From: Lysobacter firmicutimachus
Lineage (GTDB): Bacteria; Pseudomonadota; Gammaproteobacteria; Xanthomonadales; Xanthomonadaceae
Length of the DNA: 64,000 nt
Assembly: GCF_037027445.1 (NCBI RefSeq)
Contig: NZ_JBANDL010000002.1
Coordinates: forward strand, 558,001 to 622,000
Direction of reading: 5' to 3'
Below, one piece after another: positions 44,768-54,421 of this stretch. A program made the position numbers and the translations under genes. Position 1 is the stretch's first letter. Every line of letters begins with the position of its first letter. The notes below the pieces were generated by a model. That model was not told the DNA's origin. It was given only the letters and a program-made list of their open reading frames with translations, and made no database searches.

Positions 44768-45270
44768 TGCGTGTCGTCGCATGGCGGTGGCCGCTCGCGC
44801 TGGCGCTGGCGGGCGCCTGCGTGCCAGCACCGGCGCGCGCGGAAGGCGTGTGTCCGCCCGGCATGCTGCCCTACCGCACCGGCAACGAGCAGGCCTGCGC
44901 GCCCGCGCCGCCGAACTACTACCCCGAACCGGCGCCGCCGCGCGAAGTGTGGGGGTCGCGTTGGGGCGCGGTCGCGCTCGACGGTCCGCGCGGTGCGATC
45001 GGCACCGCGCACGGGGCGGCCAGCAAACGCCAGGCGCGGCGCGAGGCGGTCGAAGACTGCCGCACGCAGGGCGGACGGGACTGCCGAGTGCAGATCGACT
45101 ACCGCAATCAATGCGTGGCGATTGCGGTCAGCGACAGCCACGTTCATGTACGGCCGTCGGAGCTCAAGGATGATGCGGTCGAGCACGCCTTGCGCGAATG
45201 CGGCGAGCGCGGGGAAGCGCATTGCCGCTCCTATTACGCCGCCTGCAGCTTGCCGGTGCGGGTGCGCTGA
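44767..45270 (+). CDS. exported DUF4189 protein
   Basis: This 167-residue protein has a signal peptide (about 1-25, ending ARAE). The mature part carries a DUF4189 domain: WGAVALDGPRGAIGTAHGA, later CRTQGGRDCRVQIDYRNQC. Six conserved-looking Cys point to disulfides. Such proteins are often found beside VirB6 genes in Xanthomonadaceae, so it may be a periplasmic partner of that component. Translation is coupled to virB6 (TGATG). It ends within the palindrome at 45259-45288. Confidence 0.8.
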   Translation: MRVVAWRWPLALALAGACVPAPARAEGVCPPGMLPYRTGNEQACAPAPPNYYPEPAPPREVWGSRWGAVALDGPRGAIGTAHGAASKRQARREAVEDCRTQGGRDCRVQIDYRNQCVAIAVSDSHVHVRPSELKDDAVEHALRECGERGEAHCRSYYAACSLPVRVR

Positions 45271-45288
45271 GCCGGCTCAGCGCACCCG
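45259..45288. terminator. 30-bp perfect palindrome across both stop codons
   Basis: A perfect 30-base palindrome covers the ends of the two converging genes (45270 and 45277). Each 15-base half starts CGGGTGCGCTGAGCC. It contains both TGA codons, so both proteins end in the same Arg-Val-Arg. It can form a strong hairpin on either transcript, thus acting as a shared terminator. Confidence 0.75.
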
Positions 45289-45507
45289 TGCCCCGCGCTG
45301 ACACTGGCGGTGGTGCGCCTCGGCGCAGGCCGGCCCGCAGTACAGACGCGCCGGCTCGCCGTCGAACGGCTCCAGGCAGGCGCGATTGAGGCAGTAGCCC
45401 GCTGCGGCGGTCGGCGGCAGCGTTTGCGCGGACAGGCGTTGCGCCTGCAGCGATTGGGCCAGGTTGATCTGCTCGAACAATTGCGCCTGGTCGATGATGT
45501 CGCTCAT
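45277..45507 (-). CDS. small zinc-finger-like protein
   Basis: This 76-residue protein begins after AGGGAA at the ATG 45507. The N-terminal half is helical (IDQAQLFEQINLAQSLQAQRL). The C-terminal half carries YCLNRACLEPFDGEPARLYCGPACAEAHHRQCQ-type spacing of Cys and His (listed in part: YCLNRAC, YCGPAC, AHHRQC), which suggests a zinc site like TraR/DksA-type fingers of mobile elements and phages. Function is unknown. It converges with the DUF4189 gene. Confidence 0.7.
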   Translation of the reverse strand: MSDIIDQAQLFEQINLAQSLQAQRLSAQTLPPTAAAGYCLNRACLEPFDGEPARLYCGPACAEAHHRQCQRGARVR

Positions 45508-45819
45508 GTTTGCATTCCCTGCGTCAAGGGCGCCGGCGATGCGCGGCGCGTGAAGGGCGCGTCGAGGCCGACGCATGCCGCGCAGGGTTCCATGGCCCGG
45601 TCCCACACATTGAAACGCACTCACCGAAACGCGACCGGGTCTGAACGAATCGGATCGAATCGTCGTTGCGGGTTGCGGCGGCGCGCACAAAAGCGCGTTC
45701 GGGCCCCGGCAACGGGGTTGCGGTTCAGGCGAAATCCGCCAACGTGTCGGTGTATGAGACTGCCGCGGACTAGTGTGTCTTCACCGAAGGCCGACCGCTG
45801 TGGAGCGAAGGAGGACGCC
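45508..45819. other. 312-bp intergenic region
   Basis: It lies between two divergently transcribed small genes. No gene-like frame and no strong symmetry were seen. It should hold the promoters of both the zinc-finger-like gene and the gene at 45820, but no clear -35/-10 pair stands out. Confidence 0.4.
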
Positions 45820-46080
45820 GTGAGCGTCGACACGACCGAGCGCGATGCCAGCCGTGCCCTGCAGGCCTTGCATGCCGCGACCTGGTTCGCATTGTGCGAA
45901 GGCGACCGCTACTCGGCGCTGGGGCGTCGGGCGGTGGCCAATTCGTTCTACAACCTGCTGCCTTTGTTGGCCGAAGTGCGCAAGGCGATGGGGGCGACGC
46001 TGCCGGCGGCGGCGGATGTGTTGCAGTTGCAAGTGCTGGAGGCGTCCGGCAGCGCCAACGACGAACCGCGGGACGGCTAG
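45820..46080 (+). CDS. hypothetical protein
   Basis: This 86-residue protein starts at a GTG behind a perfect AGGAGG. It is helical by composition (ASRALQALHAATWFALCEG, AVANSFYNLLPLLAEVRK). No membrane segment, signal or metal motif is visible. No family was recognised. It is monocistronic. Confidence 0.6.
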   Translation: MSVDTTERDASRALQALHAATWFALCEGDRYSALGRRAVANSFYNLLPLLAEVRKAMGATLPAAADVLQLQVLEASGSANDEPRDG

Positions 46081-46230
46081 GGCCGGCCTGCTGCCGTCGC
46101 CGTCCAGGCCGGAACTCGTCGCGAGGATAGGAGCGGCGCGAGCCGCGACCACGGGACACGCAGAGCCCTGGCGGCTTGCGTCACCCATCGAAGCTCGAAA
46201 CCTGCGCCTGTAGAAGCGGCATCCCGATAG

Positions 46231-47376
46231 TCAGGACTTCTTCGGCGCGGGCAGGGGCTTGGCCTGCACCTTGTGGCCGTCGGCGAGCAGGGCGTTCGGG
46301 GCCAGGATTACGGTGTCGCCGGGCGCGATGCCGGTCAGTACTTCGATTTCGTTGCCGAGGTTGCGGCCGAGGGTGACGCTGCGGAAGGACAAGGTCGAGT
46401 CGGATCGGAGCGTGGCGACCTGCGCGCCGGTGGCGCGTTGGACCACGGTCGAGACCGGCAGGATCACCGCAGGGGCCGGGCGCGGCAGTTGCAGGCGCGC
46501 GGTGCCGACCATGCCGGCGGGGATGCGGCCGTCCGGGTTGGGCAGCAGCAGTTCGGTGCGCATCGCTCCGGCTTCGCGCGAGAGCATGCGTGCGCTGCGG
46601 ACGACCTGGGCCTTGAAGCGTCGGCCCGGCAGCTCGGGGAAACCGACCTCGGCCTGCAGGCCGTTCTCGATCTGCAGGGCGATGTTCTGCGGCACATCGA
46701 CCACCACCCGCAGCGGGTCGAGCACGGCGATCTCGAACATCGGCGCTGCCGCGGCGGCCGAATCGCCGACCACGCGGTCGCCGCGCTCGATGTTGCGCGC
46801 CACCACCACACCGGCGAACGGCGCGCGCACGACCTGGAACGACTGCCGCTCCAAAGCCGAGGTCAAGCGCGCCTGGGCGGCGCTGCGCGCGGCGACGGCG
46901 ACATCGTAGTGGCCCTTGCGATCGCTGAAGTATTCCCTCGACACTGCACCGGAGCCGACCAGGGCCTGGGCGCGGTCGTAATTGACCTTGGCCAGTTCCT
47001 GGTCGGCGCTGGCCTGGGCCAGGACCGCGCGCGCCTCGCGCACGGCCTGATCGATCTCCGGCGCCGAGACCGTCGCCAGCACTTGGCCGGCGGCGACCCG
47101 GTCGCCGAGCTCGACCTTGCGCTCGCTGACGAAACCGGTGGCACGGGCGTAGATCTGCGCCGATTCGCCGGCGTGGGCGCGGGCCGGCAGAGCCATTTCG
47201 TAAGCCGGCTCGGCGGGCTTGGCGGCGACCGTGAGCACCTGCGGCAGGGACGCCGCCGGCGCGGTCGCCGCGGTGCTGCGGTTGCAGCCGGCCAGCGCGC
47301 CGGCCAAGGCCGCCGCGACGGCGACGGCGAGGCTCAGGCGCAACACGGGACCGGGAGAGGAGGCAGAGCGGTTCAT
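46231..47376 (-). CDS. RND efflux periplasmic adaptor lipoprotein
   Basis: This 381-residue membrane-fusion protein has a lipoprotein signal (GALAGC; Cys at about 31). It has the usual biotin-lipoyl halves and hairpin: ARATGFVSERKVELGDRVAAG, then VRAPFAGVVVARNIERGDRV, and a beta-barrel (PDGRIPAGMVGTARLQL). It links the inner-membrane pump to an outer-membrane channel. Its start overlaps the stop of the pump gene by four bases, and it is the second gene of that operon. No TolC-like gene is next to it. Confidence 0.92.
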   Translation of the reverse strand: MNRSASSPGPVLRLSLAVAVAAALAGALAGCNRSTAATAPAASLPQVLTVAAKPAEPAYEMALPARAHAGESAQIYARATGFVSERKVELGDRVAAGQVLATVSAPEIDQAVREARAVLAQASADQELAKVNYDRAQALVGSGAVSREYFSDRKGHYDVAVAARSAAQARLTSALERQSFQVVRAPFAGVVVARNIERGDRVVGDSAAAAAPMFEIAVLDPLRVVVDVPQNIALQIENGLQAEVGFPELPGRRFKAQVVRSARMLSREAGAMRTELLLPNPDGRIPAGMVGTARLQLPRPAPAVILPVSTVVQRATGAQVATLRSDSTLSFRSVTLGRNLGNEIEVLTGIAPGDTVILAPNALLADGHKVQAKPLPAPKKS

Positions 47377-50300
47377 GGGGCGACTCCTGCGGGGGCGGCG
47401 GCCGGCGCGGTCGTGTCGTCGGTCGCGACCGGCGCGGCGGGTTTTTGGCGGCGGCCGATCACGGCCAGGATGGAAGGGACCAGGACCAGGGTGGCCGGCG
47501 TGCCGAACAGCAGGCCGCCGATCACCGCGCGACCCAGCGGCGCGTTCTGTTCGCCGCCGTCGCCCAGGCCGATCGCCATCGGCACGATGCCGAGCACCAT
47601 CGCGCTGGCGGTCATCAACACCGGGCGCAGGCGCACCGCGGCGGATTCGTAGGCGGCCTGTTCGGGATCGTGGCCGTCGGCGATCAGGCTGCGGGCGAAA
47701 CTGGTCACCAGCACCGAGTTCGCGGTCGATACGCCGATCACCATCATCACGCCCATCAGCGCCGGCACGCTCAGCGGCGTGCCGGTGACGAACAGGCCGA
47801 TGGCGGCGCCGGCGATCGCGATCGGCAGGCCGGACATGGCCACCGCCGGCTGGACCCAGGACTGGAAATTCACCACCAGCACCAGGAACACCAGCACCGC
47901 CGACATCAGCAAGCCGGCGGCGAGTTCGCTGTAGGCGTTCTGCATCTCGCCGGCCTGGCCGACGATTTCGATCCGGTTGCCCGGCTTGAGCTTGGCCTCG
48001 AGCTCGCCGGTGATCGTCGACAGCCGGTCGTAGACCGAACCCAGGTCGGTGCCTTCGACGTTGGCGATCACGCTGATGGTCGGCGCCAGGGTGGTGCGGG
48101 CGATGCTCGCCGGCACCTGGCGCGGCGTCACCGTGGCGATGTTGCGCAACAGCACCGCCTCGCCGCCCGCGTCGATGCGCAACGGCGAGTTCAACAGCGC
48201 GTCGATGTCGCGCAGGTCGTTGATCGGCGCCTGCACCTGCACGGTGTAGGCGATGGCGTTGACGGTGTCGGTCCAGTACACCGGCGACACCGTGCCGGCC
48301 GAGCCGAGCACCGCCAGCACCGCGCGCGCGGCCTGCTGCGGGTCCAGGCCGAGCTGGGCGGCGCGGGTGCGGTCGATCCGCACCTGGTACTCGGGCAGGT
48401 CCAGCACCTGGCGCAGCGAGATGTCGACCGCGCCGGGCACCCGGTGCAGGCGTTGCTCGATCTCGCGCGCCAGCGCCATGTTGCCGGGCACGTCGCGGCC
48501 GATCAGGCGCACTTCGAACGCGGCCGCGGCCGAACCGGCGAGGGTGCGGCTGGTCGCGTCGGGCGGGCGCTCGAACAGCTTGACCTCGGGAAAGCGCTCG
48601 GCGATGCGCTGGCGGATCTTGACCAGGTAATCGTGGCTATTGGCGTGCGGCGAGCGCAGCTGGAGCATGATCTCCGCTTCGAACGAGCCGACCACCGTGC
48701 TGTCGACCAGCGACAGGTTGATCGCATCGGGCACGCCGATCTGCTCGTACACGGTTTGCAGTTCGGCGGGCGGGACGATCGCGCGGATCTCGCGCTGGAT
48801 CTCGCTGAGCTTGGCCGCGGTTTCCTCCAGCCGGGTGCCGGTGGGCAGGCGCACCTGCAACCGCAACTGACCGGCATCGACCTGGGGGAAGTACTCGCGG
48901 CCCAGCGACATCGCCGCGGCCGCGCCCAGGCCCAGCACCAGCAAGGCGCTGAGCGCGAGCGCACCGCCGTGGTGGCCGAGCCGCACCAGCAGCGCGTGAT
49001 GCCGGTCGCGCAGGGCGTCGAGGGTGTGCTCGACCCGATGATTGATCTTCAGCAGCAGCTTCTCCGCCGCCCAGCGCGGCCGGGCGCGGCTTTGGATATC
49101 GGCCGGCAGCAGCAGATAGCACAGCACCGGGATCAGGGTGCGCGAGAGCAGGAACGAGGCCAGCATGGCGAAGATCACCGCCAGGGCCAGCGGGGCGAAT
49201 ACCCAGGCCGACAGGCCGGTCATCAGCAGGATGGGGGTCAGCACGATGCAGATCGAAATGGTCGAGACCATTTCCGGGAACACCACTTCCTTGGCGCTGT
49301 CCAGGATCGCGGTGCGCACGTCCTTGCCCAGGGCGATGTTGCGGTTGGTGTTCTCCACGTCGACCACCGCGTTGTCGACCAGGATGCCGATCGCCAGCGC
49401 GAGCCCGCCCAGGGTCATCACGTTGAAGGTGTAGCCCAGCAGATGCAGCATCGCCACCGACGCCAGCAGCGCCAGCGGGATCGCCGACAGCACGATCAGG
49501 CTCGAGCGCCAGGAGCCGATGAACACCAGCACCACCAATGCGACCAGCAGGCCGACCAGGATCGCCTCGTGCTCGATCGAGCCGATCGCGTTGTCGACGA
49601 ACACCGACTGGTCGAAGATCGCGTGGATGCGCGTGCCCGGCGGCGCCGAGGCCTCGATTTCGGGCAGGCGCTCGCGCACCGCGCGCACGATCTCTACCGC
49701 CGAGGCGCCGCCGAGCTTGATCAGCGCCACCGACACCGCGCTGGAACCGTCCATGCGCGCGACGTTGGTCTGCAGCGCGCCGCCGTCGCGCACCGAGGCG
49801 ACATCGCGCACGTAGACCACGGTGCCGCCGCGCATGGCGACCGGGATGTCGAGGAATTCGGCCGCGGTCGCCGGGCTGGTGTCGATCGAGATCTGCATCT
49901 CGCGCCGGCCTTCGCGGATCGCGCCGGAGGGCAGGGTGGGGCTGCCGCGCTCCAGTGCGCCGGTGACGTCGGCCGGCGTCAGGCCGTAGGTCTGCAGCTT
50001 GGCCGGGTCCAGGTCGACCATGATCTGCCGCGGCGCGCCGCCGTAGGGCAGGGTCATGCGGATGCCGGGGATGGTCTGGATCTGCGAGCGAAGTTGCAGG
50101 CGCGCGTAGTCGTACAGCTGCGCTTCGGTCAGCGAGTCGGAGGACAGCACCAACTGCAGCACCGGCGTGGAAGAGACGTTGTTGCGCACCACCAGCGGCG
50201 GCGAGGTGCCCGGCGGCATGCGCCGCAGGATGGTCTGCGACACCGCGGTGATCTGCACCAGCGCGCGATCGAGGCTGACCGTGGGCTGGAAATCGATGCG

Positions 50301-50576
50301 CACGATGCTGGCGCCGTTGATCGTCTCCGAGCGCACTTCCTTGAGGTCGTCGACGGTGTTGAGGATCGCCGCCTCGGAGAACGAGGTCATCTTGGCGGCG
50401 ACGTCTGCGGCGGGCAGGCCGCTATAGGTCCAGACCAGATTGACCGAAGGAATCCCGACTTCCGGCAGGATGTCGGTCGGCATCTTGCGCGCCGACAGCA
50501 CGCCGAACAGCAGGATCAGGATCGCCAGCACGCCGATGGTGTAACGGCGGCTCAGGGCGTATTGCACTATCCACAT
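47373..50576 (-). CDS. RND efflux transporter permease
   Basis: This 1067-residue proton-driven pump has the expected 12 membrane segments and two periplasmic loops. It starts at MWIVQYALSRRYTIGV, and RMPPGTSPP is a typical porter-domain segment. In helix 4 the motif is ILVDNAVVDVEN, with Asp-Asn in place of the usual Asp-Asp; this variant is widespread in non-AcrB-type RND pumps. Drug or small-molecule export is likely. The next gene codes for the adaptor, and the AraC gene on the other side is divergent. Confidence 0.93.
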   Translation of the reverse strand: MWIVQYALSRRYTIGVLAILILLFGVLSARKMPTDILPEVGIPSVNLVWTYSGLPAADVAAKMTSFSEAAILNTVDDLKEVRSETINGASIVRIDFQPTVSLDRALVQITAVSQTILRRMPPGTSPPLVVRNNVSSTPVLQLVLSSDSLTEAQLYDYARLQLRSQIQTIPGIRMTLPYGGAPRQIMVDLDPAKLQTYGLTPADVTGALERGSPTLPSGAIREGRREMQISIDTSPATAAEFLDIPVAMRGGTVVYVRDVASVRDGGALQTNVARMDGSSAVSVALIKLGGASAVEIVRAVRERLPEIEASAPPGTRIHAIFDQSVFVDNAIGSIEHEAILVGLLVALVVLVFIGSWRSSLIVLSAIPLALLASVAMLHLLGYTFNVMTLGGLALAIGILVDNAVVDVENTNRNIALGKDVRTAILDSAKEVVFPEMVSTISICIVLTPILLMTGLSAWVFAPLALAVIFAMLASFLLSRTLIPVLCYLLLPADIQSRARPRWAAEKLLLKINHRVEHTLDALRDRHHALLVRLGHHGGALALSALLVLGLGAAAAMSLGREYFPQVDAGQLRLQVRLPTGTRLEETAAKLSEIQREIRAIVPPAELQTVYEQIGVPDAINLSLVDSTVVGSFEAEIMLQLRSPHANSHDYLVKIRQRIAERFPEVKLFERPPDATSRTLAGSAAAAFEVRLIGRDVPGNMALAREIEQRLHRVPGAVDISLRQVLDLPEYQVRIDRTRAAQLGLDPQQAARAVLAVLGSAGTVSPVYWTDTVNAIAYTVQVQAPINDLRDIDALLNSPLRIDAGGEAVLLRNIATVTPRQVPASIARTTLAPTISVIANVEGTDLGSVYDRLSTITGELEAKLKPGNRIEIVGQAGEMQNAYSELAAGLLMSAVLVFLVLVVNFQSWVQPAVAMSGLPIAIAGAAIGLFVTGTPLSVPALMGVMMVIGVSTANSVLVTSFARSLIADGHDPEQAAYESAAVRLRPVLMTASAMVLGIVPMAIGLGDGGEQNAPLGRAVIGGLLFGTPATLVLVPSILAVIGRRQKPAAPVATDDTTAPAAAPAGVAP

Positions 50577-51129
50577 CGCGTAGGCGTTCCGACGGCTGGG
50601 GGTGGGGGCGCAGTGTCCGCGCGCCGCGCCGATCGCGCAGCGCTGCGGCGTGGAACGGTTCGTCTGCGTGAGGCAACGCTGCGGCGCGTCGCGCGGGCGA
50701 CCGCGCAGGCAACGCAGCGGACCCTGCGGCCAGGGTAGAGGCGGCATGCGGACGCGGAACTGACGCGTACCTGACAAAAGCGTCAGGCGGGCGCGCCGGC
50801 GCGAACGCGTGGCGGCAGGGTCCGGGCGGTTCTGCGCGGCGGGAGGGAGGCCCCGCCGGCGACGCGGGTGCAGCGCTCCGCCGGCGGAAAACGCGCGGGC
50901 GCCGGCACGACGGCCGCCGCCGGGCGGCAGCCCGATGCCGGTCGTCGCCCGCCGGCCGGACCGACGCGGGTCCGCAGGGGGAGTGGGGGTAAATTAGTTC
51001 CCTGAATCGCGGAGGCGTTAGTTCATTACTGTCGCATCGTTGCCTATTTCTGCAATTTGGCCGAACCGGCACAGTCACAGGGCAAATTCCTCCCGATAAT
51101 CGCCGTACCCGGAACCAATGCGGGAAGCC
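50577..51129. other. 553-bp intergenic region with candidate AraC sites
   Basis: No gene was seen in this region between the divergent pump operon and the AraC gene. Near the AraC start, TTAGTTC occurs twice in direct orientation (50994-51000 and 51018-51024), 24 bases apart, in an AT-rich patch. This fits paired AraC-type half-sites and is the only signal noticed. Confidence 0.4.
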
Positions 51130-52077
51130 ATGAACGCCAACACTTCCGCCGAAACCATCGCCCAGCGCGGCAGTTGCGCAGCGCAGGCCGAACTGGTCGA
51201 CCGGATTGCCCGATTGACGCACGGCGACGGATTGCACCCGACGGTGGTCAAGGCGCTGCAGCTGATCCGCATCAGCGGCCCCACCGAATGCTCCCCCAGC
51301 GTGTACGAACCGCGGCTGTGCGTCGTCGCGCAGGGCCGCAAGATCGTCACCCTGTCCGACCGCACCTATCACTACGACCCGCTGAACTATCTGGTGGTGT
51401 CGGTGACCCTGCCGATGATCGGCCAGGTGGTCGAGGCGACGCCGGACAAGCCTTATCTGTGCCTGCGCATCGACGTCGACCCGGAGGAGATCGCGCGTCT
51501 GCTGGTCGACGCCGGCCAGGCGCCGGCGCCGGAACGCGGCGCCGATCGTTCGGCCGATCTGGGGTTGTACGCGGCGCGGGTCAATCCGACCCTGATGGAT
51601 GCGGTGCTGCGGCTGATGCGCCTGCTCGACACGCCGCAGGACTTGCCGGTGCTGGCGCCGCTGGCGTTGCGCGAAATCTTCTACCGCGTGCTGATGGGCG
51701 ACCTCGGCCATCGCCTGCGCGCGATCGCGGTCAACGACAGCCGTTCCAGCCGCATCGCCAAGGCGGTGGCGGTGCTGCGCCGCTGCTATCTGCAGCCGTT
51801 GAGCATCGAGGAGCTGGCCGAGCAAGTGCACATGAGCACGTCCTCGCTGCACCACCAGTTCAAGGCGGTGACCACGATGTCGCCGCTGCAGTTCCAGAAG
51901 CAGCTGCGCCTGCACGAGGCGCGCCGACTGATGATGGTCAACGGCATGGAAGCGGTGACCGCCGCGCATCGGGTCGGCTACGAAAGCCCTTCGCAGTTCT
52001 CGCGCGAGTACAAGCGCCTGTTCGGCGCGCCGCCGCGGGCGGAAGTGGTGCAGGCCCGCAGCGCGCCGCAGAGCTGA
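51130..52077 (+). CDS. AraC family transcriptional regulator
   Basis: This 315-residue regulator has an AraC_N-type sensing domain (about 25-180, with YEPRLCVVAQGRKIVTL) and a C-terminal HTH_18 domain (about 205-305). The latter reads SIEELAEQVHMSTSSLHHQF, and AAHRVGYESPSQFSREYKRL with FGAPP at the end. The ATG at 51130 has GGGAAG in place; an in-frame ATG at 51118 lacks such a site. It is divergent from the RND operon, which it may regulate. Confidence 0.92.
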   Translation: MNANTSAETIAQRGSCAAQAELVDRIARLTHGDGLHPTVVKALQLIRISGPTECSPSVYEPRLCVVAQGRKIVTLSDRTYHYDPLNYLVVSVTLPMIGQVVEATPDKPYLCLRIDVDPEEIARLLVDAGQAPAPERGADRSADLGLYAARVNPTLMDAVLRLMRLLDTPQDLPVLAPLALREIFYRVLMGDLGHRLRAIAVNDSRSSRIAKAVAVLRRCYLQPLSIEELAEQVHMSTSSLHHQFKAVTTMSPLQFQKQLRLHEARRLMMVNGMEAVTAAHRVGYESPSQFSREYKRLFGAPPRAEVVQARSAPQS

Positions 52078-52553
52078 GTCCGACGCGGCGCGGCCGGCTT
52101 CGGCGGCGTGAAGCCTGCATCGTCGTAAGGTCGCGAGCATCGCTGCGGCGATCGCGATCCGGCGAGGTCGCAGGCGTCCGTTTCGCCAGGGGCGTGCCAC
52201 ACCAGCGCCGGCGGCGCACTCACCTTCCATCACGCCTGCGCCACGTTCGCTAGCGTGCGGCGTGTGCGCTGCATACGGCTACGTAAACGGACCGGGTTGC
52301 AGGACACCCGCGATGCGCGTTCTGCGCATCGATCGGGGATATTTTTCTTTTGCCGCGTCCGTCGCGTTTTTGCCCCACCCGCATCGGTAGCGTCCTCGCT
52401 CGACGCGAGTGGAGCCAGCGATAGCGATCGCCAGCCAAGCCGAGTACGACGCACGGCCGCGCGATAGGGCCGCATCGCAATGGCATGGAACGCTGCCTGC
52501 ACCGCGACGAAGCGAACGCCTTCGCTTCACTCGACCGAGGAGCAGGGAGTCCC
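52078..52553. other. 476-bp intergenic region
   Basis: No gene is visible. An 8-base-arm inverted repeat, CGATGCGC-GTTCT-GCGCATCG (52311-52331), is followed closely by T-rich sequence (52342-52351). It may be a terminator or an operator of the dehydrogenase operon that starts at 52554. Confidence 0.45.
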
Positions 52554-53918
52554 ATGAGCCATCGATCCCGTCGCAGGCTGTTGCTGTGGAGATCCGTCGC
52601 ATTCGTACCGCTGTCGCTGGCCTTGAGCGCCTGTACCGACGGCGGCGTCAGACCCGAGCCGCACGACCGATTGAGCGGCGCCGATATCCGCGCTCACACC
52701 GCCGGCCGACTGGGCAGCTTGCCGCCGCTGAGCTCGCAGATTCCGCTCGACGTCAACGTGCCGCAGTCCAATCCCAGCCTGCAGGAGTTGCAGGACGATT
52801 TCGACCTGCTGTCGTGGCAGACCTTCGTCGCGGTCAACTGGCCGGCCGACGGCAACGGCAATCCCGACACCGGCAAGACCATCGGCGCCAACCTGCCGAC
52901 GGTATGGGAGAACTGGAAGGAAAGCCGCGAGGTGTTCCTGCCCGGCGGCGCCGTGCCGTTGCCGTGGGGGCAGGATCCTGCGCCGCCGGCGGTCTGCGCC
53001 GGTCTGGGCAAGGCGGCGCTCAACCTGACCCAGGTCGGCAAGACCCCGGACGTGCTCGACGAAAGCGCCGAGCCGTTCGATACCGGTCCGCTGATCGACC
53101 AGAACGGCCAGTACGTGCGCTTCGCGATCATGATGAACCAGGACATGTTCGACCGCATCGTCCGCGACCGGCTGTACAGCAAGGCGGGCCAGGAGGCCTT
53201 CAACAAGGCCGCCGACTTCGCCCAGACGCAGAGCAACGCCCACGTCGGCGCGATCATGATCAAGTCCTCGTGGAAAGTGATGGGCGCCAACGACGACGCC
53301 AGCCGCTTCCACACCATCAAGGCGCTGGTCTACACCAACCCGAACGAACACGAAGGTGTGACCGCCTCGTGTAAGCTGCAGACGGTGGGCCTGGTCGGCC
53401 TGCACATCGTGCACAAGACCCACGACGCGCCGCAGTGGGTGTGGTCGACCTTCGAGCACGTCGACAACGCGCCGAGCCAGGGCGATACGCCGTCCAAGCC
53501 GCATTACAACTTCTACGACAAGACCTGCACGACTTGCCGGGCCAACGAGCCGCCGCCGCGGCCGTGGAACCCGAACGCGACCCGCACCCAGCCGACCCAG
53601 GTGGTGCGCGAGATCCCGCTGACCGATTCGACCAAGCAACTCAATGCCCAGTACCAGGCCTTGCTGCGCAGCGCCAACGCCAATTCGGTCTGGGCCAACT
53701 ACGAGCTGATCAGCACGCAGTGGCCGACCGAGCGGAACAACCCGATCGACCCAACCGGCAACCCGGCGCCGAATTTCCTGGCCAACGCCACCCTGGAAAC
53801 CTACATCCAGGGCCAGACGCCGCGGGTCTCGTCGAGCTGCATGGACTGCCACAACGACGCCACCATGACCAACGGCCTGCCTTCGGACTTCACTTACCTG
53901 CTGCAGCGCGCGCAATAA
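52554..53918 (+). CDS. c-type cytochrome lipoprotein, subunit of a GMC oxidoreductase complex
   Basis: This 454-residue protein has a lipoprotein signal (LSAC at about 24-27). Near its end is one heme-binding motif, CMDCH at 429-433. A second CTTCR (325-329) looks like a decayed site. The long N-terminal part has FDLLSWQTFVAVNWPADGNG and other unrecognised segments. It probably passes electrons from the flavoprotein encoded two genes downstream to the respiratory chain. It is followed 11 bases later by the small-subunit gene, with AAGGAG in the gap. Confidence 0.8.
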   Translation: MSHRSRRRLLLWRSVAFVPLSLALSACTDGGVRPEPHDRLSGADIRAHTAGRLGSLPPLSSQIPLDVNVPQSNPSLQELQDDFDLLSWQTFVAVNWPADGNGNPDTGKTIGANLPTVWENWKESREVFLPGGAVPLPWGQDPAPPAVCAGLGKAALNLTQVGKTPDVLDESAEPFDTGPLIDQNGQYVRFAIMMNQDMFDRIVRDRLYSKAGQEAFNKAADFAQTQSNAHVGAIMIKSSWKVMGANDDASRFHTIKALVYTNPNEHEGVTASCKLQTVGLVGLHIVHKTHDAPQWVWSTFEHVDNAPSQGDTPSKPHYNFYDKTCTTCRANEPPPRPWNPNATRTQPTQVVREIPLTDSTKQLNAQYQALLRSANANSVWANYELISTQWPTERNNPIDPTGNPAPNFLANATLETYIQGQTPRVSSSCMDCHNDATMTNGLPSDFTYLLQRAQ

Positions 53919-53929
53919 GGAGCCTTTCC

Positions 53930-54421
53930 ATGGACCCGATGGACACTTTCGTCAGCCTCAGCATCGGCCTGACCGGATTCAAGCGCGGCGCGCTGGCGCC
54001 CGACAACGACACGCACGACATCAAGTCCTTGTATCTGCAGACCTTCATCGACCGAGTGAGTCAGGCGACGGTCAACGACATCCTGCTCTGGTACAAACTC
54101 ACCGACAGGCATGTGTCGGGCAATCCGCCCGATCGCGAGGAGCGCGTGGTGGCGCTGCTGTTCGCCGACAAGCCCGAGTACGAGTTCCCCTGCCGGCAGC
54201 TGCTGTTCCTGTGGTATGCCGGCGCCTGGCCGACGGTGACCGACACTCCTGCGGCCACTCATGGACAGACCTTCAGCGAGGTGATCTCGGCCGACAGCTA
54301 CACGCAGGGCCTGGTCTGGCGGGTAATGCAGTCGCATCCGATGGGCAGATCGACCTACCACTACGGTTACTGGGCGCAGCCGCCCGCGCCGCTGAGCGAC
54401 TACCTGGAGAATCCGGTATGA
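53930..54421 (+). CDS. small subunit of a GMC-type dehydrogenase
   Basis: This 163-residue protein lies between the cytochrome gene and the flavoprotein gene in the operon. It resembles the small helical subunits (gamma-type, gluconate-dehydrogenase subunit-3-like) that help mature and export FAD sugar dehydrogenases: FVSLSIGLTGFKRGAL, LWYKLTD and LLFLWYAGAWPT. There is no twin-arginine signal at its start, though, so this role is inferred mostly from gene order. Its stop overlaps the GMC start (ATGA). Confidence 0.65.
   Translation: MDPMDTFVSLSIGLTGFKRGALAPDNDTHDIKSLYLQTFIDRVSQATVNDILLWYKLTDRHVSGNPPDREERVVALLFADKPEYEFPCRQLLFLWYAGAWPTVTDTPAATHGQTFSEVISADSYTQGLVWRVMQSHPMGRSTYHYGYWAQPPAPLSDYLENPV

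Noticed and set aside
47445..50738. A 1097-codon plus-strand frame opposite the RND pump
   Set aside because: Highly His/Arg/Gln-rich mirror frame of a well-defined RND gene.
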